64,000 bases of DNA, taken from assembly GCA_964469215.1 (NCBI GenBank), contig CAYXYB010000007.1, positions 54,875 to 118,874 on the forward strand. The letters are read 5' to 3'. The translations under genes and the position numbers were made by a program. Shown piece by piece: positions 7,787-16,984 of the stretch. Within the stretch, counting starts at the first letter, position 1, and each line of letters begins with the position of its first letter. This DNA is from SKPS01 sp964469215 (GTDB lineage: Bacteria; Bacteroidota; Bacteroidia; Bacteroidales; SKPS01). The notes under the pieces are model-generated. The model saw only the letters and a list, made by a program, of their open reading frames with translations, was not told the origin of the DNA and ran no database searches.

Positions 7787-8494
7787 ATGAAGACCTTAAT
7801 AATTACAATTTCGTTATGGCTGGTGGGATTGATGACCTCTGTCTTTGCTCAGCCTTTCGCCCTTCCGGCACTCCCCTATTCTTATGATGCCCTGGAACCT
7901 CACATTGATGCTCGCACGATGGAGATTCACCACACGAGGCATCACCGTGGTTATGTAAACAACCTGAACAGTGCTGTCCAGGGCACTTCACATGCGGAGC
8001 TTGACCTTAACGAGTTGATGCTTCAGGTTAGCCGTTTCGGTGATGCTGTTCGCAATAACGGCGGAGGTCATTACAACCATAATCTTTTCTGGGAGATACT
8101 GTCGCCAAAGCCACAGGCTCCTTCTGAAAAGATGTTGCGATTAATCACTGCAAACTTTAGTGGGATGGATGAGTTAAAGACGGCTCTGAGGCAGGCAGGA
8201 CTAAACCAGTTCGGATCGGGATGGGCCTGGCTTATTGTGACTCCGGAAATGCAGCTTGCCGTTACCTCAACTCCAAACCAGGACAACCCATTGATGGATA
8301 TCGTGAAAGAGAGGGGTTTGCCTATTCTGGGTATCGATGTATGGGAACATGCCTATTACCTGCATTATCAGAATCGCCGTGGTGACTATCTGGATGCCAT
8401 CTGGAAGGTGATTGACTGGGGCGTAATAGAGAAAAAATACGATGAAGCTCTGAAGTCACCTGTGCTCGGCACAATAAAACAACAGGGTAATTAA
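7787..8494 (+). CDS. sodA: Exported superoxide dismutase (Mn/Fe family, Mn-type residues)
   Basis: Dismutates superoxide to peroxide and oxygen. The 235-aa protein carries all four metal ligands: H48 (MEIHHTRHH), H98 (GGHYNHNLFW), D184 and H188 (GIDVWEHAYYLHYQNRR). Outer-sphere residues are Gly94 and Gln165 (STPNQDNPL), the pattern typical of Mn or cambialistic enzymes; Fe enzymes have Gln and Ala there. Unusually it begins with a clear Sec signal peptide (MKTLIITISLWLVGLMTSVF, cleavage near FA-QP), so it should act in the periplasm or outside the cell, whereas the common family members are cytoplasmic. A 12-bp palindrome sits just before the start. Confidence 0.95.
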   Translation: MKTLIITISLWLVGLMTSVFAQPFALPALPYSYDALEPHIDARTMEIHHTRHHRGYVNNLNSAVQGTSHAELDLNELMLQVSRFGDAVRNNGGGHYNHNLFWEILSPKPQAPSEKMLRLITANFSGMDELKTALRQAGLNQFGSGWAWLIVTPEMQLAVTSTPNQDNPLMDIVKERGLPILGIDVWEHAYYLHYQNRRGDYLDAIWKVIDWGVIEKKYDEALKSPVLGTIKQQGN

Positions 8495-8659
8495 ATTTAC
8501 ACGGATATTATTTTCTTTGCATTCTTCGCTCAACCTCCGCTCACTCTGCGGATAGATAATTATTGCCTAGAATGCACTAATAAAAATATACCAGGGAAGC
8601 ACTATTCGTGCATTCATGGTAAAAAAGCAGCAGAATGATTATTATACGGTGTTGAACCA

Positions 8660-8667
8660 TATCTTTG
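8660..8667 (+). promoter_or_regulatory. -7 element (TATCTTTG)
   Basis: TATCTTTG matches TAnnTTTG 38 nt before the ATG at 8706. No clear -33 element. Confidence 0.45.
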
Positions 8668-8705
8668 TGTTTTGCTTCTGTTAAAATATCAAAACCTGCA
8701 AAACA

Positions 8706-9212
8706 ATGACCCCTAAAGAAATTATTGTAAACGACAAGATGCAGAAAGGGTATCGCTATCTTATTACTGAGCCCGCCGGCAGGAACTTTCATCCGGAATT
8801 CAAGCCTGAACTTACCCCGAAGCAGATGCTTGAGATGGGTGTGTTCGGTGGAAAGTACATGACCGATTGTCGCGATGAGTTACCTGCATCATGGTTTACC
8901 AGGGCGAAACTATCACCCGGGAAGGCTGATCCCAAACTCAACTACTTTAGCGTCAGGGCTTCAAAACCTCTCTCCTATTGGGTTGAAAAAGGGTGGATCC
9001 ATCCTCAGGATCCAAGAGGTTGGTTTCAATGGTATTGCAGATATTACATGGGCCGGCGATCGGAAGATGATTCACGCCAGATCGGAAGATGGAAAGCGAT
9101 GAGGCGTCATATTGCCCAGTTGAAGAACCACTGCCTTAAGGGGGATATCACCTGCCGCCCTGTGCAAAGGCAGGCCCTCCTCCATTGGGCATACGACAGC
9201 AGATATCTTTAA
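8706..9212 (+). CDS. Conserved soluble protein of unknown function
   Basis: A 168-aa cytoplasmic protein without signal or membrane segment. It is rich in tryptophan and aromatic residues, with a strongly conserved-looking block GWIHPQDPRGWFQWYCRYY followed by a basic region (GRRSEDDSRQIGRWKAMRRH). I recognise this block from proteins found in diverse bacteria and some eukaryotes, but no function is known to me. The preceding gene ends 211 nt upstream and the next gene has its own promoter, so it appears monocistronic. Because the block resembles a nucleic-acid or cofactor-binding surface I would not guess further. Confidence 0.75.
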   Translation: MTPKEIIVNDKMQKGYRYLITEPAGRNFHPEFKPELTPKQMLEMGVFGGKYMTDCRDELPASWFTRAKLSPGKADPKLNYFSVRASKPLSYWVEKGWIHPQDPRGWFQWYCRYYMGRRSEDDSRQIGRWKAMRRHIAQLKNHCLKGDITCRPVQRQALLHWAYDSRYL

Positions 9213-9233
9213 AAGGTTAGTACAATAAGTGAG

Positions 9234-9264
9234 TTGCAGATATTTACCTTTTTCAATACATTTG
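9234..9264 (+). promoter_or_regulatory. Complete -33/-7 promoter (TTG, N20, TACATTTG)
   Basis: TTG at 9234-9236 and TACATTTG at 9257-9264, separated by 20 nt, fit the Bacteroidetes -33/-7 pattern. The expected transcript starts near 9270, supporting the ATG at 9308 as start of the glycosyltransferase gene. Confidence 0.6.
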
Positions 9265-9307
9265 CCTGGCTAATACATCTTTTATTGACATTTCATTGAA
9301 AGTATCT

Positions 9308-11404
9308 ATGTTGAAAAAGAAAGAGGCTCAGGTTTATCTGTTTCTTTTTTGCGCGATATTTGTCATTCTATATCATGTTTTTGGCTATTTCGGCCATTTC
9401 GGATATGATGATATGACGTATGCCCGTATTGCAAAAAACTGGATCGACGGGCAACTTATCTTCGATAACGCTTTCAGTTACAGGTTTACCATAATCTCAT
9501 CAACAGCATTGTCATACCTGATTCTGGGTGTGAATGACCTTGCCTCCGCCCTGCCACCTATGCTGGTCTCAATTTCCATCCTCTTTATTGTCTATTATCT
9601 GCTTAAAAGGGAAGGCACTATGCAAACCATACTTGGTCTTACCTTAACCTTAAGCATAAACGCTTTTCTGTTTTATACCGATAAACTGATGCCCGACATT
9701 TATGTAGCACTCTTTCTTATCCTTACCTTATTTTTTTACAACACCAACCGGTTTATCACAAAGGGAAAGCCCATATTGTACGGATTTTTGTTCTCTCTGT
9801 CGTTGTTTCTCGCATTCGGCTCAAAAGAAACAACCGTATTGTTTCTTCCCCTGATGATTTTTCTTTTTATAACAGACCTGATAAGAAAACAGAATGCGAA
9901 ATTCTGGATCTCGGCAACAATTTCAGGCATTGTAATAACTGTTGCCTATCTGACTGTGATCTGGTTACTGACCGGGGATCTTTTCACGCGGTTTGAGGTT
10001 CTTGCATCAAACAATCAATCACAGACATTTGCCTACAGCTATGATAAGCTACCTGTTTCACAGATTCTGAAAAGGATTTCGTATGATCTTTTTGTTGCAT
10101 ATATGAATGAGGGCCTCCTCTTACCATTCGTGCTGATAATTGCAGGATTCAAGGCTCAGGGTATCAGGAGTCTTATAACTATAAATGATACGCGGTCACT
10201 TTTTACAGTCTCAACCCTTATCCTTCTCCTTTCGGCAAATTTCATGTCAGTCTCCCCTTTTTCATATCACCCTGTGCCAACAGAAATACGCCATTCTTTA
10301 TTCATAATCCCCTTCGCTGCAATAGCTGCATCTTATGTTTTAAGAGATTTCCTCACTGAGAAGAAAAACCGTTTCCTTATTACCTCATTTTTTTTGATCA
10401 TTTCAATAGCTTCAATGTTTACTGACAGACAAGCAGCTTTCAGTTTATACATACCGCTGACAGTTCTCCTGGTTGCATACACCTTTTTAAAAACGACAAG
10501 ATTAACCAGAATCGTTTTGACTTCAATGATTATTTGCGTTTTACTCCTAAAACCTATGTTATTCTTCTATAACAGCGCCGCAAATGTCAATTACAGGCTT
10601 CAAAAAAAGGTTGTGTTTAATTATTTCATCAATCCCGGTGAACCTTGTTATGTTTTTACCGATCCTGTACAGAAGAATTTTGGCGATTATTACAACGGGT
10701 TTGATACCACAGCCATGTGCAGGTTTGTCAATTACACAAAACCCGATCAGTGTTCATTCGAGCCAACCCACAGGAAGTATCTCTTTTTGAACTGGCATAC
10801 CCAGTTCTTTTCCCAAACCTGGGACAAGCTGCCATATCTCGCCCGGAACATCGACAGCACCTACACTTTACTGTATGAAAACCCAAAGCATCATATCTAT
10901 GTTTATGAGATGCAACATGTTATCATACCGGAAATCGATGGGAACAAAGTGCTCGAAACTAAGAACGATTTCGAAAGCAACCACCTTTTCTGGCAACCGG
11001 AATTATCTGAACTTCCTGCCTGGATTGAAAAGAGCGGCAACAGGGTAATCAAACTAAATGAGTATTCACCGGGATTTTCGGCTTCACTGGATACACTTCT
11101 CGACACAACTACCTCAAATCTGTTTGTCAGGTGTCGGGTAAAAGTTAATTTTCATTCCGATCCATCGGCGCAGTTAGCTGTTTCTGTTGAAGATGAACAT
11201 GGTGTTTACTTTTCGGAAAATAAGGTATTCAGTAGTATTGTTACCGTGAAGCATCACTGGCAAACTGTTGAATTTGATATGACAATCAACGGAAAAAACA
11301 TGAAACCCCGGAGCATCATAAAGATCTGTATATGGAATCCCGACAGAAACCATGCTTATCTTGATGATTTCGAAATAATATTTTACAAGATTTTTATGCA
11401 ATAA
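9308..11404 (+). CDS. GT-C family membrane glycosyltransferase (GT39/ArnT-like)
   Basis: A 698-aa polytopic protein with about 11-12 hydrophobic helices in the first 420 residues and a soluble C-terminal part. The first extracytoplasmic loop has paired acidic residues in GYDDMTYARIAKNW (D34, D35), the catalytic or metal site of GT-C enzymes using lipid-phosphate sugar donors. The C-terminal region (about 520-698) is beta-rich and ends with a jelly-roll-like unit containing IIKICIWNPD, as in the other GT-C protein at 38950. It likely transfers sugars to a lipid, glycan or protein at the periplasmic face. The ATG at 9308 is preferred over TTG at 9296 because of the promoter at 9234-9264. Confidence 0.8.
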   Translation: MLKKKEAQVYLFLFCAIFVILYHVFGYFGHFGYDDMTYARIAKNWIDGQLIFDNAFSYRFTIISSTALSYLILGVNDLASALPPMLVSISILFIVYYLLKREGTMQTILGLTLTLSINAFLFYTDKLMPDIYVALFLILTLFFYNTNRFITKGKPILYGFLFSLSLFLAFGSKETTVLFLPLMIFLFITDLIRKQNAKFWISATISGIVITVAYLTVIWLLTGDLFTRFEVLASNNQSQTFAYSYDKLPVSQILKRISYDLFVAYMNEGLLLPFVLIIAGFKAQGIRSLITINDTRSLFTVSTLILLLSANFMSVSPFSYHPVPTEIRHSLFIIPFAAIAASYVLRDFLTEKKNRFLITSFFLIISIASMFTDRQAAFSLYIPLTVLLVAYTFLKTTRLTRIVLTSMIICVLLLKPMLFFYNSAANVNYRLQKKVVFNYFINPGEPCYVFTDPVQKNFGDYYNGFDTTAMCRFVNYTKPDQCSFEPTHRKYLFLNWHTQFFSQTWDKLPYLARNIDSTYTLLYENPKHHIYVYEMQHVIIPEIDGNKVLETKNDFESNHLFWQPELSELPAWIEKSGNRVIKLNEYSPGFSASLDTLLDTTTSNLFVRCRVKVNFHSDPSAQLAVSVEDEHGVYFSENKVFSSIVTVKHHWQTVEFDMTINGKNMKPRSIIKICIWNPDRNHAYLDDFEIIFYKIFMQ

Positions 11405-11513
11405 TACTTCACCAACATTAGTTAGAGAACAGACGGCAGGTGTTTTTGATAGTTGTATTGACAAAGATTTCATTAGTATTACTACCCTGAAATATTAACC
11501 TAATAATCAGGCT

Positions 11514-12407
11514 ATGAAAATCAATAGAGTGTTCATTAACGTCATCATTGCCTTTCTGGCATCAGGCACCCTGATTTTCCAGGGTTTTACGAAAGATTCA
11601 CCAACAAAAAGCCCGGTAAAATATAAGCCACTGGAGGAATATCTGAAAAGCTATAAGGTTGCAACCATGGTAAAATCTTTGGGAGGGCACCAAAAGGAAT
11701 GTGTTTCCATCAAATTCAACAATCTTATCACTGACACCTTGTTTATAAGCCTTGAGCCGGGCAGAAGGCTGGTGTCGGATGACACTTCTCAACAGGATAT
11801 TTTTATAGTAAAGGAGAGTACACTGATACTTCCTCCGTTGGCTTCTGGTGAGGTTAATGGATACGGATTCTGTTGTCAGAGCAATAAGAAATCACCTCCC
11901 GGGAAGGCTGTATATAATATCGGTTTTATGGCACCTCATGATTGGGTGAGGCTGGCAAAATTCATCAACGAGCATGATTTTCCCGCCTCGGCTGTTCAGT
12001 ATGCTGTGTGGGTTATATCGAATGATCATCCTATAGGTTCAATTTACGATGAAGGCAACGAAGACATCTGGATGCTGAAAGAGATGGTTGCCAATATTAA
12101 GGGGTGTGAAATACCATGGTATACTGTGAAATATGAGAAGGATACTTCAATGCTGTTTTCCGGCAGGCCTGAGCAATTCAACGGCACAATAAAATATTAC
12201 CTAAAAAACAATGCTGTAATCACAATCACCTTAAGAGATGATAAAGGAATGTTGATTAAGACAATAGTCAAGGGTTCTCCCACCGGTGCCGGTTATCACG
12301 ACTATTTTGTTGATCTTAATGTAAAAAACTGGCCAAACGGCACTTACCATGTATATGTTCACGAGGATTATTCAAATCTTAACATCAAGAAAACTTTTGT
12401 GCTTTAA
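11514..12407 (+). CDS. Secreted protein, unknown, with FlgD-like C-terminal domain
   Basis: A 297-aa protein with an N-terminal signal or anchor (VFINVIIAFLASGTLIF). The middle region contains Cys residues (KECVSIKF, GFCCQS, KGCEIPW) that could pair in the periplasm, and a helical stretch with VQYAVWVISNDHP, similar to thioester- or TQXA-like surface domains. The last 80 residues (ITITLRDDKGMLIKTI ... NWPNGTYHVYVHED) look like a FlgD-type Ig fold or a divergent type IX sorting domain. It follows the glycosyltransferase by 110 nt. Function unknown. Confidence 0.65.
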   Translation: MKINRVFINVIIAFLASGTLIFQGFTKDSPTKSPVKYKPLEEYLKSYKVATMVKSLGGHQKECVSIKFNNLITDTLFISLEPGRRLVSDDTSQQDIFIVKESTLILPPLASGEVNGYGFCCQSNKKSPPGKAVYNIGFMAPHDWVRLAKFINEHDFPASAVQYAVWVISNDHPIGSIYDEGNEDIWMLKEMVANIKGCEIPWYTVKYEKDTSMLFSGRPEQFNGTIKYYLKNNAVITITLRDDKGMLIKTIVKGSPTGAGYHDYFVDLNVKNWPNGTYHVYVHEDYSNLNIKKTFVL

Positions 12408-12469
12408 AAAGAAACTGATTGAGCGGTATCAGGTGAAGCTTAAAATAAGCAGGCAACAGAATTTCTGCT

Positions 12470-12477
12470 CATCTTTG
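12470..12477 (+). promoter_or_regulatory. Near-match -7 element (CATCTTTG)
   Basis: CATCTTTG differs from TAnnTTTG at its first base and lies 33 nt before the MFS gene start. Weak. Confidence 0.25.
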
Positions 12478-12510
12478 CATTAAATATCACCTTCAATTAA
12501 AGGGTCATAA

Positions 12511-13938
12511 ATGAAGATAGCACAAACCTCTGCCGGCGAGGTGAACAAAACATATCTGCTGATTATCACTATGGCCGCTCATTTTTTTAATCCTTTCATG
12601 GGTTCTGCCGTAAATGTAGCTCTCAAAAAGATAGGCACCGACTTCGCAATGTCTGCTGTCGGGTTAAGCTGGGTTACAATGGCTTATCTACTTGCATCTG
12701 CAATTTTTCTTGTCCCATTCGGCAGGTTGGGTGATATCCTGGGAAGAACCAGGTTGTTTCTTTCAGGGAACATTTTTTTTGCAATAGCAACAGTTTTATG
12801 CGGGCTGGCAAGCAGTGCGGCGATGCTTATCGCCATGAGGTTTGTTCAGGGGATTGCTGCTGCAATGATGGTAAGCACCTCAATGGCGCTTATTATCTCA
12901 GCATTCCCTCCGGAGCAAAGGGGGAAGGTGATCGGCTTCAACGTGTCTGCAGTATATGTTGGCTCATCATTAGCACCATTTATAGGCGGTTTCCTGACCG
13001 ATGTACTTAGCTGGCGCAGCATATTCTTTATCAATGCATTCGCAAGTAGTATCATATCAATACTCATAATCAGCAAAATCAAACAGGAATGGTCTGACCC
13101 TGATAAGACCAAATTTGATTTCACCGGTTCGATAATATTTATTTTATCAATGTCGATGCTCATGTATGGGTTTTCGAAATTGACAGAACTTCATGGCTTG
13201 CTTCTCCTCCTGACCGGATTAACAGGCATTTTGATTTTTATAAAATATGAGTTAATAACTATATCGCCGGTTTTAAACATCAGGTTATTTACCGAGAACC
13301 GGGTGTTTGCTTTGTCGAATCTGACAGCACTGATTAACTATGCAGCTACTTTTGCAATAACATTCATGCTAAGCCTCTATCTCCAATATGCTAAAGGACT
13401 GACTGCCAGGGAGGCAGGATTGATTCTTGTTGCACAACCTGTAATGATGGCAATAGCAGCTTCTTTTTCAGGGCGGTTGTCTGACAGAAAAAACCCACGT
13501 AAGCTGGCAGCATTGGGTATGGCAATTAGTGCAACCGGATTACTTATTCTCAGCTTCATAGAATCTGATACAACCACGACATTCATCCTTGCAGGCCTTG
13601 TTATTCTTGGATTTGGGTTCGGCATGTTTTCATCCCCAAACACAAATGTGGCAATGAGTTCTGTTGACAGGAGGGTTTATGGCACCGCGTCAGCCACCAT
13701 TGCAACAATGCGGAATACAGGAATGATGTTCAGCATGGCTGTTGCATCACTGGTGATTAATTTTTTTATGGGCACCGAACAAATACGCAGCAATAACCTT
13801 GATCAGTTTGTGTCAAGCGTCAAGGTGGTTTTTGCCATTTTTACAGTATTATGCTTCCTTGGTGTTTACGCATCAATGGTAAACAATAAAAAGAAGCCAG
13901 TTCATCAATCTGATATCGTTAATAATAAAATAGTTTAA
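12511..13938 (+). CDS. MFS drug exporter, DHA2 (EmrB/QacA) type
   Basis: A 475-aa inner-membrane transporter with about 14 predicted helices, the count typical of proton-coupled DHA2 multidrug exporters. It shows the N-terminal block SWVTMAYLLASAIFLVPFGR followed by the motif-A-like GRLGDILGRTR, and the motif C-like GGFLTD region near LAPFIGG. The second-half motif A is recognisable in FSGRLSDRKNPRK. The substrate cannot be told from sequence. The next gene starts 3 nt after its stop, so it forms an operon with the DgkA-type kinase. Confidence 0.9.
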   Translation: MKIAQTSAGEVNKTYLLIITMAAHFFNPFMGSAVNVALKKIGTDFAMSAVGLSWVTMAYLLASAIFLVPFGRLGDILGRTRLFLSGNIFFAIATVLCGLASSAAMLIAMRFVQGIAAAMMVSTSMALIISAFPPEQRGKVIGFNVSAVYVGSSLAPFIGGFLTDVLSWRSIFFINAFASSIISILIISKIKQEWSDPDKTKFDFTGSIIFILSMSMLMYGFSKLTELHGLLLLLTGLTGILIFIKYELITISPVLNIRLFTENRVFALSNLTALINYAATFAITFMLSLYLQYAKGLTAREAGLILVAQPVMMAIAASFSGRLSDRKNPRKLAALGMAISATGLLILSFIESDTTTTFILAGLVILGFGFGMFSSPNTNVAMSSVDRRVYGTASATIATMRNTGMMFSMAVASLVINFFMGTEQIRSNNLDQFVSSVKVVFAIFTVLCFLGVYASMVNNKKKPVHQSDIVNNKIV

Positions 13939-13941
13939 ACG

Positions 13942-14310
13942 ATGCCTCAGGACAAGTTTTCATTTATAAGCAGGATAAAAAGCTTCCCGCATGCATTTAA
14001 CGGGTTAAAAATTCTTTTCAGGGAGGAGCACAATGCCAGGATTCATCTGGCTGCAGTTATCTGTGTTGTTGCCGCAGGAATTATTTTCAGAGTATCACTG
14101 ACCGAATGGATAGCCTTGGTTATTGTGATCGTTTTTGTAATTTCGCTTGAGATAATAAACTCCATTATTGAGAGGATTGCAAATTTTATGTCTCCGGAAT
14201 TTGACATCAGGATCAAGAAGATAAAGGATCTTGCGGCGGCAGCGGTTCTGGTCGGGGCAATTACAGCGTTTACAACGGGATTGATGATTTTTATCCCGAA
14301 AATATTATGA
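13942..14310 (+). CDS. DgkA-family lipid kinase (diacylglycerol/undecaprenol kinase)
   Basis: A 122-aa membrane protein with three helices. It has the DgkA pattern: an amphipathic N-terminal helix (FPHAFNGLKILF), the NARIHLAAV segment, the catalytic SLEIINSIIER and the KDLAAAAVL motif. In E. coli DgkA and many homologues the position five after the second Glu is Asp (IEAVVD); here the read is IERIANF, an Asn. The family phosphorylates diacylglycerol or undecaprenol for membrane-lipid or wall-carrier recycling; which substrate applies here is unknown. It is the second gene of a unit with the MFS exporter (3-nt gap) and converges on the porin gene. Confidence 0.85.
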   Translation: MPQDKFSFISRIKSFPHAFNGLKILFREEHNARIHLAAVICVVAAGIIFRVSLTEWIALVIVIVFVISLEIINSIIERIANFMSPEFDIRIKKIKDLAAAAVLVGAITAFTTGLMIFIPKIL

Positions 14311-14336
14311 AACAAAGGGCTTCCTGGAATGAGTTG

Positions 14337-15359
14337 TTAAAACCTCACTCCAAAACTGGCATAAATCCATGAAATGTCACCTTCGGACATGAAGCGGTAG
14401 TTCAGTGAAGTATAGAATCCCTTATATGGTTCATATTCGAATCCGGTGATAAAGTAATGTGTTTTCTCATGTAACCAACTCTTATATACATAGTCATGCC
14501 GTGCAAGGAGATGCCATCCATCACATATCCTTATTGCACCATACAGAGAGGTGCCGCTCAGATCCTTCGTTACTTTGTTCTGTTTATCCTTTGCAACATG
14601 GTTAAGCTCCAGGCCGATTCGCCATTTATCTGTTTTGTACCCGGTGAAGAACGATAAAGCATTACGGGATGGCGAATCCTTGTCGGGTGCATGGTCGGCA
14701 AAGAGTTTTATAATAAGTTCTTTAACTGGCGTCCATTCGATATTGGTAAAGTACTGAAGGGTTCCATCATTGCTTTGCAACCTGAAAGGTCCGTTACCAT
14801 TTACAGAACCAACTGATACCGCTAATGTTTTATGAGGTTTAAAGGTAAGTCGTGCCCCAAAATCGGCCTGGGCACCGAACCTGTACTTCTCCTGAAAAGT
14901 GAAAGCAATATACCTGAAGCCCCAGAACTTATCCTGCAAAGTAAGATATTGCTGATTCAACATCTGGCCGGCGGAGAAATCAAGCCATGAGTTGATCCTG
15001 TAATCAATCTGGGCCATCTTAAGAAAACCTGTATAATCGCTGCCACGGGATCCATAGTTTACAATCATTGATGTGTTGTTTGTGTCTTTAACATCAATTC
15101 TGTCTGTTGTCCTGTAGACATCATAAATAAGGGTAGCTGATGCCTTGTTGCCCCACTGCCCTTTATAGCCAAGCAAACCGGTGGAGAGCTCAAACCCTGT
15201 GTATGGTTCAGCCTTTTTTGCGGGAGAATAATAAAAAGCGGTAAAAATGTTACCCCAGAAACTGCTGTGGTATTTAAGGGTTTCTAAACTGTCATTCTGT
15301 GCGGAAATTGACTGAACACAAAAAACGAGCATACAGAATAAAACTGTTATTCCTTTCAT
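14337..15359 (-). CDS. Outer-membrane porin-like beta-barrel
   Basis: A 340-aa exported protein: signal peptide MKGITVLFCMLVFCVQSISA cut before QNDS, then alternating barrel strands with aromatic girdles (SSFWGNIFTAFYYS, DYRINSWLDFSAGQML, YFITGFEYEPYKGFYTSLNY), ending IYASFGVRF. The layout resembles phosphate-selective or O/P-type porins of Bacteroidetes (GQMLNQQYLTLQDKFWGFR is a typical periplasmic turn region), but the ligand is not evident. It lies 29 nt downstream of a lipoprotein gene and is probably co-transcribed with it. Confidence 0.75.
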   Translation of the reverse strand: MKGITVLFCMLVFCVQSISAQNDSLETLKYHSSFWGNIFTAFYYSPAKKAEPYTGFELSTGLLGYKGQWGNKASATLIYDVYRTTDRIDVKDTNNTSMIVNYGSRGSDYTGFLKMAQIDYRINSWLDFSAGQMLNQQYLTLQDKFWGFRYIAFTFQEKYRFGAQADFGARLTFKPHKTLAVSVGSVNGNGPFRLQSNDGTLQYFTNIEWTPVKELIIKLFADHAPDKDSPSRNALSFFTGYKTDKWRIGLELNHVAKDKQNKVTKDLSGTSLYGAIRICDGWHLLARHDYVYKSWLHEKTHYFITGFEYEPYKGFYTSLNYRFMSEGDISWIYASFGVRF

Positions 15360-15388
15360 ACTGGCATGGTTAGATTTTGTTAAAAGGT

Positions 15389-16216
15389 CTATATCAAAAT
15401 TGTCACACTAATACCATTTATTGTAACGGTAATTATATTATCGCAGGCACCGTTTCCATAATCGATTATTCTTACCGGTTTATTTGCCGGTGTTAATTCA
15501 AGGGTGCCGCTCACAATGTACCTGCATCCCGTCTCAATTCTTAAAGGATTTGTAATATTAACAGTGAATGATGTATTTGATGAGGTGATACCATTACCGC
15601 TTCCGGTGATAAGATATACATCATCGAGCCATGAAGGTGTTGAACTACCGGCTATCCATTCACGGGTACGGTTAGAATTCCATATTATGGTACCTCCGTT
15701 ATTGGCTTTGATTATGCTACCTGCAACAACGATAGAAAATGAGATATTTCCATTCTGGTTCGTTCCGTCATTGGTTACGGTTTTTGTTCCCAGCACCTGA
15801 TGGTCATCCACAAAATAGTTACTAAAGGTGTGGGTGATAACTGTACCACTGTCACGGTATGGACCTGTGAAGGAGACCAGGATAACACCCCGGCGGTTTT
15901 TACCATCAGCACACAGGCAGTTAACGGTGCCAAAGTCAATAGTAAGGGTTTTTGGAGAAACCGTTGTGTCAAGTGTAATTGTGGCACATTGACCGATTAT
16001 TACCCATTCGGTTTCTAAGCTACTTTTACCTGATGATGAAACTGATTCCCATGCCTCGTCAGCGATATCCTTCACCTCGCCAAGTAAAGTTTCCGCCAGT
16101 GCATGATCTACATAAAGTCCGGTATTATCGTCTTCGTCATTCTTCCGGCAGGCTGAGGTTACAAGCATTACTACTGCCATTAAGGCAATAAACATACTGT
16201 TGGTTGATTGTTTCAT
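15389..16216 (-). CDS. Lipoprotein, unknown
   Basis: A 275-aa protein with a lipoprotein signal: hydrophobic segment and lipobox VTSAC (Cys about 22), followed by RKNDEDD, an acidic tether common in Bacteroidetes surface lipoproteins. The mature part is beta-rich with few charges (VNCLCADGKNRRGVI, TFSNYFVDDHQVLGT, GCRYIVSGTLELTP), suggesting one or two beta-sandwich domains. I recall similar lipoproteins in Bacteroidetes but no function. It is first in a two-gene unit with the porin-like barrel. Confidence 0.7.
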   Translation of the reverse strand: MKQSTNSMFIALMAVVMLVTSACRKNDEDDNTGLYVDHALAETLLGEVKDIADEAWESVSSSGKSSLETEWVIIGQCATITLDTTVSPKTLTIDFGTVNCLCADGKNRRGVILVSFTGPYRDSGTVITHTFSNYFVDDHQVLGTKTVTNDGTNQNGNISFSIVVAGSIIKANNGGTIIWNSNRTREWIAGSSTPSWLDDVYLITGSGNGITSSNTSFTVNITNPLRIETGCRYIVSGTLELTPANKPVRIIDYGNGACDNIITVTINGISVTILI

Positions 16217-16392
16217 GCATTTAATATTATCAGGTTATTTATTCATCTGCTAAACATTAACAGGGTGTAAAAGTAAGGCTTAAACACATAAACATCACCT
16301 TATAATGACAAAAACATCCGGAAAAGAATCCTCACCTGTTACACAGGTGAATAAGTAATCCGATGAACCAATATCCGGGAAATATAAAAATG

Positions 16393-16400
16393 TACCTTTG
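16393..16400 (+). promoter_or_regulatory. -7 element (TACCTTTG)
   Basis: Exact TAnnTTTG match 41 nt before the ATG at 16442; no clear -33 partner. Confidence 0.5.
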
Positions 16401-16441
16401 TCAGGATGTAATCAATCAATATCACAGGCACTGAGAAAATA

Positions 16442-16828
16442 ATGAGTAACTGGATAACCATAAGAACTTTTACCTATACGCATGAAGCTCAACTGGCAAA
16501 AGCCGTCCTTGAGGCAGGAGGCATTGAAGTCTTCCTGAAAGATGAATTAATAACTCAGATATACAGCTTCTATTCCACAGCTATTGGAGGAGTAAAATTA
16601 CAGGTCAGGGATTCAGATTATCAGCAAGCCCAGTGCATTTTAAACGAATCAGGATATCTTCCGGAGAACCCTGAAAATCCGGCCAGGATTACGGTTTGGT
16701 TTGACAAGATCACCTCACGGCTCCCTTTTATTGGTAAGACTGCCGTTATAATCAGATTTTTAATTCTGGTTGCTATTATTCTGACCATAGTTGTAGTTAC
16801 GTGTGCATTATTTAATCTGGCAGTTTAG
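16442..16828 (+). CDS. DUF2007 protein with C-terminal membrane helix
   Basis: A 128-aa protein. Residues 1-70 form the DUF2007 ferredoxin-like fold (ITIRTFTYTHEAQLAKAVLE, then EVFLKDELITQIY, then GGVKLQVRDSDYQQAQCIL). Residues about 100-125 are one transmembrane helix (VIIRFLILVAIILTIVVVTC). DUF2007 is described as a putative signal-transducing domain; the actual ligand is unknown. A second member is cut by the left edge of the window. It appears monocistronic. Confidence 0.8.
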   Translation: MSNWITIRTFTYTHEAQLAKAVLEAGGIEVFLKDELITQIYSFYSTAIGGVKLQVRDSDYQQAQCILNESGYLPENPENPARITVWFDKITSRLPFIGKTAVIIRFLILVAIILTIVVVTCALFNLAV

Positions 16829-16888
16829 TTATCTTTTTAAAGGTTTTTAAACAACTACTGAATTTGGCCAGGGGTATTCAAAAAGAAT

Positions 16889-16896
16889 TACTTTTG
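16889..16896 (+). promoter_or_regulatory. -7 element (TACTTTTG)
   Basis: TACTTTTG with a TTTG 22 nt further upstream (16863-16866), a slightly long -33/-7 spacing. It is the likely promoter of the three-gene operon starting at 16976. Confidence 0.45.
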
Positions 16897-16960
16897 TTTT
16901 GACTGCAGACGTGAGTGGATTGAACATGTATAACGGTTAATGATTAATTGTAAGTAGCTA

Positions 16961-16984
16961 ATGGTTAATTGATTGATGGTTAAT
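16961..16984 (+). repeat. Duplicated ATGGTTAAT at the start of the methyltransferase gene
   Basis: ATGGTTAAT occurs at 16961-16969 and again at 16976-16984, where it is the real start. The upstream copy encodes Met-Val-Asn then TGA, in the same frame. A further GGTTAAT lies at 16935-16941. This may be slippage, or a tiny leader peptide. Confidence 0.5.
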
